Source: Lacrimispora xylanisolvens (lineage in GTDB: Bacteria > Bacillota > Clostridia > Lachnospirales > Lachnospiraceae). From it: a stretch of 64,000 nt of DNA. Shown here in pieces: positions 46,333-53,821 of this stretch. The stretch covers positions 372,001-436,000 of the forward strand of contig NZ_PTJA01000003.1 of assembly GCF_002934545.1 (NCBI RefSeq), in the 5' to 3' direction. A program made the position numbers and the translations under genes. Numbering within the stretch: position 1 is the first letter of the stretch; each line of letters begins with the position of its first letter. The notes under the pieces are model-generated. The model was not told the origin of the DNA. It did no database searches and saw only the letters and a program-made list of their open reading frames with translations.

Positions 46333-46872
46333 ATGAAGGAGGCTCAAGATAACAAAAGAATGGAATACTCAGACCACAATGAGGAAGATATGCGCATAGA
46401 GAAAATGATGCGTGAGATTGAGGGTATGGATCAAAGTAAAATCTATAAAGAGTTTCTGGTAGATGGGGCTTTGGTGGCGTGTCAATATGGAAAAAAAGTA
46501 ATAAAGCTAAAGAAGGGTTCATCAAGCTTTACCTATGTAGGATGCGATGAAGTGCTGACAGATAAAGACAGACCAACAGGAACCTGTGGAGTATGCCATG
46601 CTCCGCAAATTTTTGGAAATCCGGGGCTTGAAAAAAAGCAGAAGGTTATTCCAGCCAATGAGAGTATCAGTGGAAAGCAGATCTCTGATTATGGCCCGGA
46701 ATGTATGATGGAATTATCACAGGTGTGGCAAGGAACAGAGAAAGAGATGTTGGTTTGGGATATCGGGGATCAAACGTATCACAGCATTCCTACTAATGAA
46801 TCATTTTTAGTATGTAAGTATGGAGGCGGCTGTATATATCCAATTGATTCAGGTCAGAAAATAGAAAATTAA
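46333..46872 (+). CDS. PAAR-like DUF4280 protein
   Basis: 179 residues after AAAGGAGGGGCTGGTGC. After a charged N-terminal ~35 residues, the DUF4280 core follows: VDGALVACQYGKKV, the VGCDEVLTDKDRPTGTCGVCH segment and GNPGL, with several cysteines and a CKYGGGCIYP end. DUF4280 proteins are regarded as PAAR-like tips that cap VgrG spikes. The gene lies after two VgrG-like genes and before a large putative effector, the order expected for a spike-tip-cargo unit. Confidence 0.75.
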   Translation: MKEAQDNKRMEYSDHNEEDMRIEKMMREIEGMDQSKIYKEFLVDGALVACQYGKKVIKLKKGSSSFTYVGCDEVLTDKDRPTGTCGVCHAPQIFGNPGLEKKQKVIPANESISGKQISDYGPECMMELSQVWQGTEKEMLVWDIGDQTYHSIPTNESFLVCKYGGGCIYPIDSGQKIEN

Positions 46873-46895
46873 ATTAGTAGAAGAAAGAAAAAGGG

Positions 46896-47474
46896 ATGAA
46901 TGACATAGAAAAATTGAGGGAGTATGCAACTCCGTTATGGGAAAAGCGATTGGAAGAGAAACAAAACCAGGTGGAAGCGTTTTTTCAAAAACATCAAGAG
47001 GAGATTATCAGGGATTTTTGCAATAGCATCATTGAAAATCTCCTGTCTGATACCGCTTATAAGCAAGAGGAAGGAGAACAGGAAGAAGTTTTATTTCTTG
47101 GAATCAGTTATCTTCATAGCAGTCTGGTTACGGGAACTTATGAGTATGAAATAAATTTGTTTAATCAATTGTTGTTTGCAGATGAGAAAAGGAAAAGTAT
47201 GTATTGGCATCTGTATTTTCTATATCAGAATATAGAAGAAGACGAGGCTTTTTTGCAGAAAGAGCTTAGAAAAAGGTTTGTTCGGGTTGAATCTCATGAA
47301 GTAGAAGTGTTGAGAAGACTTTTCATTTCTTATTATTGGAGAGTTGGTCTGAAGTATTTTAAGGTATTAGGAGACGCGCTGATAAAAGATCTGGAAGTGA
47401 AGAAATGGGCAGGAGAGAGGCAGTTTGTCATTTTATATGGTGAGCATATGGGGGAGTTAGAAGAAATCCTATAG
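46896..47474 (+). CDS. Helical protein, candidate effector adaptor
   Basis: 192 residues, acidic, mainly helical, without signal peptide or membrane segment. The first 30 residues are strongly charged coiled-coil-like (EKRLEEKQNQVEAFFQK). A Tyr/Trp-rich middle (SMYWHLYFLYQNIEEDEAFL) and a final FVRVESHEVEVLRRLF follow. No family is recognised. Being directly between the PAAR-like gene and the large effector-like gene is typical of adaptors or chaperones that load cargo, but this is inference only. Confidence 0.5.
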   Translation: MNDIEKLREYATPLWEKRLEEKQNQVEAFFQKHQEEIIRDFCNSIIENLLSDTAYKQEEGEQEEVLFLGISYLHSSLVTGTYEYEINLFNQLLFADEKRKSMYWHLYFLYQNIEEDEAFLQKELRKRFVRVESHEVEVLRRLFISYYWRVGLKYFKVLGDALIKDLEVKKWAGERQFVILYGEHMGELEEIL

Positions 47475-47486
47475 GAGTGAGGCAGA

Positions 47487-48878
47487 ATGGGAAAAACATA
47501 TTTTAATTTAGTGGATCAGCTTAATTTTAATGGAGAGGCAATCAAGATAAAAGGGAATGCAAAGCAGGAATTAAATAAAACAGTAACAAAAGAAGAGAAA
47601 ATATGGATACCGGGAAATTACAATTCTACATACCAATCGATGCTTGCTTCACAACCTCAGGTTTATAAAGCGGAAAGTATGAATGGAATTTCTACTGAGG
47701 TTTATTTGAGTGTCATTAATAGTTCGCCTCAGGTAGGAAAAATAAATATAGAGATGAATGATAATGGAAAATGTGTCATTGGTTTTAGTACAAGTCTGAA
47801 CAAAGTGACAACTGGCGCACCAAATAAAAAAGCGAAGGAGAAAAATAATTATGAGGAAATTATAGTTTCTGGGTTGCAAGCGGAAGGTAGATTTATATAT
47901 CAATTTATAGAAGCGGCTTTGCATGATATAAATGTAAGGATTAAGAAAGGGACAAAACCAGATCATATTACATGGCTGGTGTATTATTCAGAATTACTGT
48001 ATAAAATTGGTGGCAATGATAATCAACATTTTAAAGAAACGGCTAAAAATTTGGGCATAAAAATTCAGCTTATTAAGAAGAATGACGAGCTTATTAATTA
48101 CATTAATTTTAAAAGCATTTATGGGAAAAGTGAAGGAAGAAAAAAAAATAAAATATCATATATGTCTGTCTTTGGTCATGGACAAACACCATTGTATACT
48201 GGTGGAGCAGAGAATCAATTATCATTTGGATATGAAATGAATAAATATTCTAAAACTGGGGAGAATTTGGAATCAATACTTAATTTTAAGCAATCGGATA
48301 TAGACCGTTTACTATCTGAAGCTTTTGATAATGGTAATATGGAAACTTATTTCTATACATGTAATGCTGGGACTGCAGATAAAAATGGACTTCGTTTTGC
48401 CCAACTATGGGCGGATAAGACAATAGGGATTAGCCATGCTTTTCAAAATGCCAGATCGAACTATATATTTATCAACAGTACCATGGATGAAATAAATGCG
48501 GCTTTCAATCTCCCTGGTGGTATGCCTGATCCTGCAGTTTCTGATTATATCAACGGACTCAAGGAAATATCAAAAGAGAAGGCAGAGAAAATAGCCAGAT
48601 ATATTACAGGTGAAAAGGGAGCAGAAACAGTGGGAGAAATATTTGACACATCGGAAGAATGGAAGGAAAAGCAAAGTAGAAAAATTGATAGAGAAAGGCT
48701 GGATAAGGCGGGTAAGAAATATGGATATGCGGATAAAGGCTCATTGCAGTATCCTATGGTTAACAATAGAGGAGATGATTGGAAAATCATTGTAGGGACA
48801 TGGGGAGAACCACGGGGATTCTTAACATACACTTATACAGTGACCGGTATAATGGATATCTGTAGTAGCAAAATATAA
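47487..48878 (+). CDS. Putative effector with clan CD cysteine peptidase-like HG...C motif
   Basis: 463 residues after a TAGGAGTGAGGCAG site. A conserved-looking core (about 125-330) has a beta-strand then Gly-His-Gly (YMSVFGHGQTP, His231) and a second strand ending in Cys (METYFYTCNAGT, Cys292). This arrangement, hydrophobic strand-HG then strand-C, is the pattern of clan CD cysteine peptidases (clostripain, caspases, C80 toxin self-processing domains). No signal peptide is seen. Being downstream of spike and tip genes suggests a delivered toxin. The ~30 residues after about 420 may be a separate tail. The enzymatic call is inference. Confidence 0.55.
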   Translation: MGKTYFNLVDQLNFNGEAIKIKGNAKQELNKTVTKEEKIWIPGNYNSTYQSMLASQPQVYKAESMNGISTEVYLSVINSSPQVGKINIEMNDNGKCVIGFSTSLNKVTTGAPNKKAKEKNNYEEIIVSGLQAEGRFIYQFIEAALHDINVRIKKGTKPDHITWLVYYSELLYKIGGNDNQHFKETAKNLGIKIQLIKKNDELINYINFKSIYGKSEGRKKNKISYMSVFGHGQTPLYTGGAENQLSFGYEMNKYSKTGENLESILNFKQSDIDRLLSEAFDNGNMETYFYTCNAGTADKNGLRFAQLWADKTIGISHAFQNARSNYIFINSTMDEINAAFNLPGGMPDPAVSDYINGLKEISKEKAEKIARYITGEKGAETVGEIFDTSEEWKEKQSRKIDRERLDKAGKKYGYADKGSLQYPMVNNRGDDWKIIVGTWGEPRGFLTYTYTVTGIMDICSSKI

Positions 48879-48897
48879 AAAAATAGGGGAGAAATGA

Positions 48898-49800
48898 ATG
48901 AAAAGGATAATAAAGAATGGAATTTATGTATTTTTATTAGCAATGATTTTAATTCTTTTATGTTCTGTGGGAAATAAAATCCGTGAGGCAAATTCTCTTC
49001 CAATTGCATTACCGGCAATAGAAATGAGATATGCAAAAAGAATGGTGAAGAGGGATGAATGTTATATTATTCAGGTCACTAATCCAGAAAAAATGGAAGG
49101 ACAATATTTTTATGAGGAAGATGGAGAAAAAAAACCTATAGCATTATTGGGAAAAGATCCAAGACAAGAATTGTCTTACATATTTATGGGTTCAGAGCAG
49201 AATAAGTTTTTGGTAAAGGGTTATGTAATTAAAGATTTTTCAGAATATGTAGATCAGATTGTTTTTTACGTAGAAGACTGGGAGATAATAAAGCCAGTAA
49301 AAAGGGATTATGGATATAAGGAGTATCGCCCGGAACAAAGGTTTTATTATCCTAAGGATTGTCTGGATGAGTATGATTTAATCAATGGAGATTATCATCC
49401 AACAGTTTATTATGATATTTTTATGGAGAACTCTGAGGGTAATTATTATCTTAAAAAGGATGGCTATTATAAAATAGAACCAAGATGGAACGGTAAATCT
49501 CTGGAATGGTATTTGATAGAGGATGAAAAGAAGATACCCATAGATTTAAAAGGAAATTTACCAGAATATTCTTTTGATACAATTTTAAAAAATATACATT
49601 CCTATGAATATGAAGAATATAATAACTATTTTATAGTTAAAGGAAAATTGAGTAAAAATGAAAAAAACGTCTTGGAAATATATAAATGGTGGTTGGAGAT
49701 TCCATTTTCATACAATGATACAAATTTTGACGGAAAAAGTTCCTGCTACGGATTCAATCATTCAGATTTAGAACAGGGTGTTTATAAAAGATATCGTTAA
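48898..49800 (+). CDS. Membrane-anchored protein, possible immunity protein
   Basis: 300 residues, with one N-terminal membrane segment (about 7-24, GIYVFLLAMILILLCSV) and a ~270-residue external part rich in Tyr, Lys, Asp and Glu. No known domain is recognised. It directly follows the effector-like gene, the normal place for a cognate immunity protein. A short, decayed copy of its segment YIIQVTNPEKMEGQ lies just downstream at 49817-49868, which suggests a former second copy. The immunity role is inference. Confidence 0.5.
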   Translation: MKRIIKNGIYVFLLAMILILLCSVGNKIREANSLPIALPAIEMRYAKRMVKRDECYIIQVTNPEKMEGQYFYEEDGEKKPIALLGKDPRQELSYIFMGSEQNKFLVKGYVIKDFSEYVDQIVFYVEDWEIIKPVKRDYGYKEYRPEQRFYYPKDCLDEYDLINGDYHPTVYYDIFMENSEGNYYLKKDGYYKIEPRWNGKSLEWYLIEDEKKIPIDLKGNLPEYSFDTILKNIHSYEYEEYNNYFIVKGKLSKNEKNVLEIYKWWLEIPFSYNDTNFDGKSSCYGFNHSDLEQGVYKRYR

Positions 49801-49816
49801 AGATAAATTTGTATAA

Positions 49817-49868
49817 GAATGAAAGTTATATTATTCAGGTCAAAAATCCAGAAAAAATGGAAGGACAC
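49817..49868 (+). pseudogene. Fragment duplicated from the 300-aa membrane protein gene
   Basis: This ~50-base stretch translates as NESYIIQVKNPEKMEG and closely matches the DECYIIQVTNPEKMEG region of the upstream gene (bases about 49055-49107), then the similarity ends. It has no start, so it is a decayed remnant of a second copy or a recombination scar. Confidence 0.65.
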
Positions 49869-49979
49869 CGTGCTTTGTAGTATAGCTTCTTACTAGTTAT
49901 TTTACATCACAGAGTGGTAATTGAAAAACTTTCATGACTATTTGTACCGCGCTCGAAGGTACGCGGAATGGAGATTAAT

Positions 49980-50444
49980 ATGAAAAAAATAAGGATACTT
50001 GTTTTAATCGGTTATTTTTATACAAAATCATATGGCAAACATTTTAGTGATGATGGTTACTACTATGGACGCAGTTGGCAGTGTGTAGAATTTATAAAGC
50101 GATTCTATTATGAAGCAAAGGGGCATAAAATGCCTGATTTATATGGTAATGCAAAAGACTACTTTTCGTATAGTACGAAACAGGGAGAGATGAATGTGCA
50201 AAGAGAATTACTCCAATATTATAATGGAGGAAATGTCGCTCCGAAAGAAGATGATCTGATCGTGTTTACAGATACGAAATATGGACATGTTGCTATAATA
50301 ACTGAGGTTACGGAAAACGACATCGAAGTTATACAGCAAAATGTGTATGGAAAGCCACGTCAGAGATTTAGCATGACTAACAAAGATGGATGTTATTATG
50401 TTGGTACAGACAAAAAACCTGCTGGGTGGCTACGGACAGAATAA
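49980..50444 (+). CDS. CHAP-domain peptidase/amidase
   Basis: 154 residues from the ATG at 49980; four more upstream codons are in frame. The CHAP core is clear: catalytic Cys35 in GRSWQCVEFIKRF, His103 in KYGHVAIITEV, and a polar residue in IQQNVYGKPRQRF. CHAP enzymes cleave peptidoglycan peptides or the glutathionylspermidine amide, to which this sequence is quite similar in motif form. The N-terminus has no classical signal and may be shortened. It could be a cell-wall-active toxin, an effector of the island, or a remnant of a larger protein. Confidence 0.72.
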   Translation: MKKIRILVLIGYFYTKSYGKHFSDDGYYYGRSWQCVEFIKRFYYEAKGHKMPDLYGNAKDYFSYSTKQGEMNVQRELLQYYNGGNVAPKEDDLIVFTDTKYGHVAIITEVTENDIEVIQQNVYGKPRQRFSMTNKDGCYYVGTDKKPAGWLRTE

Positions 50445-50640
50445 ATTAACTTTTTAACAGAGGGGTGGGCCTTGGTCCATTTTTAATTCAAAGATAAAGA
50501 GGGAGTTTATACTTGAAATTACAAATCCATACAAAAATCTAATTTTTTATTACAAGAACCAGAAGATAATAGAACTACTTTAAAGTATAAAATCTATAAT
50601 GATGGCATACCTTAATCAGGAGAACACACTGATTTGATAC

Positions 50641-50874
50641 TCCCGAAAGGAAAATCCAAAGCAAGTCTCCTATAACAACAACTTTTTGATAAAGGTATTG
50701 ATAAGTAAAAAAAAAGCTAGAGGAAGAAGCGACGGAGATTATTTTCGCTGCAAAAAAATCCAATTCTGAAGAAATGAAATATGAGATTTCTGATTTCCTT
50801 TATCATATGATGGTTCTTATGGCGCAAAGGGTGTAACATGGGAAGATATGAACAGGAAACTGGCGAATCGTTAG
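50641..50874 (+). pseudogene. Decayed copy of the hisE-coding end of hisIE
   Basis: These bases align with about 40744-40981 at the end of hisIE. ATAAAGGTATTGATAAG, GAGATTATTTTCGCTGC, TTTATCATATGATGGTTCT and the final TGGCGAATCGTTAG are nearly shared. Several indels and an in-frame TAA at 50705-50707 destroy the frame. It is a pseudogene copy, not a working HisE. Confidence 0.9.
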
Positions 50875-50913
50875 TAAGGAATCATTTAGAAAATTATACT
50901 TTATGTTGCTAAA

Positions 50914-50963
50914 GGTAAATGGTACCGTGGCAGGTTAGCCTGTTAAGGTACCATTTACCTGTT
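50914..50963 (+). terminator. Second copy of the his operon terminator
   Basis: GGTAAATGGTACC with GGTACCATTTACC forms a stem like the one at 40997-41043, with a similar GGCAGGTTAGCCTGTT loop and a TTTT tract just after. It sits in the same order after the hisE remnant. Confidence 0.85.
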
Positions 50964-51029
50964 TTGATTTTGTTGATCGTAACATTATCTGAGTCCTATC
51001 GTTGCAAATTAAAATATCGTGGAAGTCTT

Positions 51030-51298
51030 CTAGCCCCAATCCCCTAGAATCCTTGTAGGATCGATAATTAAGAAGATAATAACCGCTTCTACAAGGCTAA
51101 AATTAGAATAAATAAATTGTTTAATTAGACTGAAAACAGGCTCAATTAAAATGTATTGTAACAAGAGTTCACCGTATTTAACATTTATAAAATCTCCAAT
51201 ATTGAATTCAAAATTATTCATATCTTAAAATTCTACATTATACCGATACCCACATTAGGATAAATATCTTCGCAACATGTTGAATCGGAAAGAGAAAA
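51030..51298 (-). pseudogene. Fragment of an AraC-type regulator gene
   Basis: On the minus strand the segment encoding MNNFEFNIGDFIN is like MNNFEFIIGDFININ of the intact AraC gene (near 41310-41345), and the following DNA up to about 51298 matches the region near 41420. The rest has been lost or replaced. A 63-codon frame remains open but begins at this fragment and is probably not functional. Confidence 0.75.
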
Positions 51299-51365
51299 TT
51301 TGCGGCCTACCGATGTGTAGGCAATTCCAGGGTACCCAACCAACCGCTGCTTCATAGACCTTAAA

Positions 51366-51429
51366 GAAACGTTTCAAGTTTACAAATATGATTAATTTTT
51401 CTTTCTTATTATTGAATTTGCAAATTCAA
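51366..51429. repeat. Two palindromes upstream of the S8 protease gene
   Basis: GAAACGTTTC (51366-51375) is a perfect palindrome whose AAACGTTTCA extension is shared with the operator region at 53788-53797. TTGAATTTGCAAATTCAA (51412-51429) is an 18-bp perfect palindrome 25 bases before the start codon. Both could bind dimeric regulators. Confidence 0.5.
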
Positions 51430-51452
51430 AAAATAATAGAAGGAGAATTATT

Positions 51453-52991
51453 ATGGAATTTAATTATTGGAGCAATGGAAAAAAAATAACCTTAAAAAAA
51501 TCTGAATCATATCGGGCATCTAAAGATAATGGTTATATGGAAAGTAAATACAAATCTTTAACCTCTAACCTAAAACCTAAAATGACTGATTTAAAAAATG
51601 GTATTATATTAGAGACAATAAGTCAAGTTTCTAAAACTACTTCATTTTCAAGCAAAAATCAGCAAGAAGATGATTTTCTGGTATTAGAAGCAGAAGATAA
51701 AACACCAATGATACTTACAAATCAGTTTATTATCCAGTTTGAACCAGATGTAACAAGAGAAGAAATTAATAAAATTAATGATTCTAATAATGTTAAAATT
51801 ATCGAAAATATTAATTGGGAGGAGAATTCTTATCTTGTGGAAACCACAGAAGGTAAAGCAGTAAGTGCATTGGAGATGGCAAATACTTATCATGAAAGTG
51901 ATAAGGTAATATATGCACAACCTAATTTTGTTCGGTTGCTAAAGCCTATGGCAGCAATAAGTAATGATACATATGTAAACAAGCAGTGGGCTCTTAACAA
52001 TACTGGGCAAACTGGAGGAATTGCGGGCGAAGACATCCATATTTCAGAAGCATGGGAAATTACGAAAGGAAATAAAGATATTATTATTGCTATCATTGAT
52101 GAAGGTGTGGATTACAAACATGAAGATTTAAATGTATCGGATAAACTGGTAACCGGGTATGATGCTTGTTACAAGCGTAACGATCCAACTCCTAAAAGTG
52201 CTGATGCCCATGGAACTGCTTGTGCAGGCATAGCGGCCGCAAAAAGTAATAATAATAAAGGAATCGCCGGCGTGGCTCCGGAATGTAAAATAATGGGGAT
52301 AAGAATTGCATATGGAGTTATGGAAGGAGGCGAAAGATTATGGGTTACTGATGATGCAAAAATTGCAGATGGAATTATTAAATCTGTGGACAGAGGAGCG
52401 GATGTCCTTAGTAACAGCTGGGGAGGCGGAGAAGACAGCCAAACAATTACAAATGCAATAAATTATGCCAAACGAAATGGCCGAAACGGAAAAGGCTGCG
52501 TTGTTTGTTTTGCAGCTGGCAATGATAATGGCAGTGTTTCTTTTCCTGGTAGTCTAAATAATGTTATAACTGTTGCAGCATGTAATGAGTATGGAGAAAG
52601 AAAAAGTAAGACAAGTAAAGACGGCGAATATTGGTGGGGTAGTAATTATGGTCCGGAAGTTGATGTAGCAGCCCCGGGTGTTCATATTTTCACAACTGAT
52701 ATTATGAAAAAGGACGGCTATAGTTCTAATAATTACGTAGAAGATTTTAACGGTACGTCTGCAGCGACCCCGCATGTTGCAGGAGTTGCAGCACTTGTGC
52801 TTTCCGTTGCTCCAGAACTAAAAGCAAGTGAAGTCGAAGAAATAATCCGAAATACTGCAGATGACATTGGCGCTAAAGGTTTTGATAATTATACCGGTCA
52901 TGGGAGAATCAATGCATTTAAAGCTGTTTCAAAAGCATATGAAATGCATATGCATGACCTGGCAGGAGCTGATGACGGTCTATCATCTTGA
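51453..52991 (+). CDS. Subtilisin-like (S8) serine protease without signal peptide
   Basis: 512 residues after AGAAGGAGAATT. Residues 1-165 form a propeptide-like domain containing a Fervidolysin-type stretch (LTNQFIIQFEPDVTREEINKI). The catalytic domain has Asp216 (IIAIIDEGVD), His253 (DAHGTACAG), Asn357 (AAGNDNG) and Ser436 (FNGTSAATPH), so it should be active. The N-terminus MEFNYWSNGKKITLKK has no signal peptide or anchor, unusual for a subtilase. It may act in the cell, leave by another route, or be delivered by the adjacent spike system. A strong hairpin terminator follows after about 200 bases. Confidence 0.88.
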   Translation: MEFNYWSNGKKITLKKSESYRASKDNGYMESKYKSLTSNLKPKMTDLKNGIILETISQVSKTTSFSSKNQQEDDFLVLEAEDKTPMILTNQFIIQFEPDVTREEINKINDSNNVKIIENINWEENSYLVETTEGKAVSALEMANTYHESDKVIYAQPNFVRLLKPMAAISNDTYVNKQWALNNTGQTGGIAGEDIHISEAWEITKGNKDIIIAIIDEGVDYKHEDLNVSDKLVTGYDACYKRNDPTPKSADAHGTACAGIAAAKSNNNKGIAGVAPECKIMGIRIAYGVMEGGERLWVTDDAKIADGIIKSVDRGADVLSNSWGGGEDSQTITNAINYAKRNGRNGKGCVVCFAAGNDNGSVSFPGSLNNVITVAACNEYGERKSKTSKDGEYWWGSNYGPEVDVAAPGVHIFTTDIMKKDGYSSNNYVEDFNGTSAATPHVAGVAALVLSVAPELKASEVEEIIRNTADDIGAKGFDNYTGHGRINAFKAVSKAYEMHMHDLAGADDGLSS

Positions 52992-53185
52992 GGATCAGAG
53001 CCGTAGGAGTGCAGCAGATGTACCGTATGGTCAAGATTGAACGGTAAGTGTTTCCAAGTGACGGAACTTTATTAAAGTGTTTGTATTTTTATATATTTAA
53101 AGCCACTAAGATATGGTCAATGCCAATACGTAACTGGGACCGGAAGAATACATGCCCTGGGATCTGCAGATTCAGAAACTATGTC

Positions 53186-53227
53186 GAAAGAGCCAACCTT
53201 TCATCATAATGGAAGGTTGGCTCTTTC
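53186..53227 (+). terminator. Strong hairpin after the S8 protease gene
   Basis: A 15-bp perfect stem (GAAAGAGCCAACCTT with AAGGTTGGCTCTTTC) around a 12-base loop. It is followed by AAAATACAC on the plus strand, so the T tract is only that within the stem end. Confidence 0.65.
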
Positions 53228-53436
53228 AAAATACACAATTGAACTAATATTTATAAATCCAATCTGATTTTTCCAGCAATTCTTCTTTTAACTTTTCATT
53301 TTTACTATAGAAACTATAAAAGCCAAGACTTTACTGCCAGCATAATTTTGCAATTTAATTTTAAATCCGTTTTTTAATTATTTAGATAGTGTTGCAATAG
53401 ACTTATCAATTTATAGATGGACCCTAGGGATGACTT

Positions 53437-53526
53437 CGTAATGATGTTGCCTATGAAGATTTTGCTCTGTTGGTTTGGATGTATGATAGGATTTCTCACG
53501 AGTATGGATCTATCCTAATCCCATGA
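53437..53526 (+). pseudogene. Possible gene remnant
   Basis: Thirty codons read RNDVAYEDFALLVWMYDR and continue to a TGA, protein-like in composition but without a start and with stops upstream. It may be the tail of a lost gene; the family is not recognised. Confidence 0.25.
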
Positions 53527-53716
53527 CTGTTCGATCTTGTTCTAAACGTGCGGTTTTTATGATAGATTTATAAAACCAACAAAGAGGAGTCACATTTCAG
53601 GCAGAGAAGTGGATATGTCCAAAAACTTAAAGGATAGAATTACGCAGAATATGCTTTGTAAGAGAATATGTTGCTATTCAGGAATGTATTAATTGAGAAA
53701 AAATTACTAAAATGCA

Positions 53717-53746
53717 TTGACAAAAAATGGAAACGCAGTATATAAT
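53717..53746 (+). promoter_or_regulatory. Promoter of the carbohydrate operon
   Basis: TTGACA (53717-53722), 18 bases, TATAAT (53741-53746). The spacer contains GGAAACGC, similar to half of a LacI/CcpA site. Transcription should begin near 53753. Confidence 0.85.
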
Positions 53747-53785
53747 TACTATACAATAGCAATGTAAAATTTTTTTACTAACTAC

Positions 53786-53797
53786 TTAAACGTTTCA
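53786..53797. promoter_or_regulatory. LacI-family operator candidate
   Basis: TTAAACGTTTCA contains the 8-bp palindrome AAACGTTT with a central CG, the usual core of LacI-family operators. It lies just downstream of the promoter, and the operon encodes its own LacI-type regulator. The same 10-mer AAACGTTTCA is found at 51367-51376. Confidence 0.6.
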
Positions 53798-53821
53798 GTG
53801 AAAATCAGGGAGGTGTTTTTT

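Larger units (their letters stand above)
50445..51452. other. Gene-poor segment with decayed gene copies at the right side of the island
   Basis: About 1 kb without an intact gene. It contains short frame remnants (near 50533-50610, KSNFLLQEPEDNRTTLKYK-like, ending in a stop), a broken copy of the 3' end of hisIE, a copy of the his terminator, and an AraC-gene fragment; each is listed separately. The last ~100 bases hold two palindromes before the protease gene. No other genes are seen. Confidence 0.7.
52992..53716. other. Intergenic stretch between the S8 protease and the sugar operon
   Basis: About 725 bases, AT-rich, with no intact gene. It contains one strong hairpin (separate entry) and a 30-codon coding-like remnant at 53437-53526 (separate entry). 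Otherwise I see nothing recognisable. Confidence 0.6.

Noticed and set aside
50641-50874. A second functional hisE gene
   Set aside because: Indels and an in-frame TAA break the frame, and no start codon or ribosome site is present.
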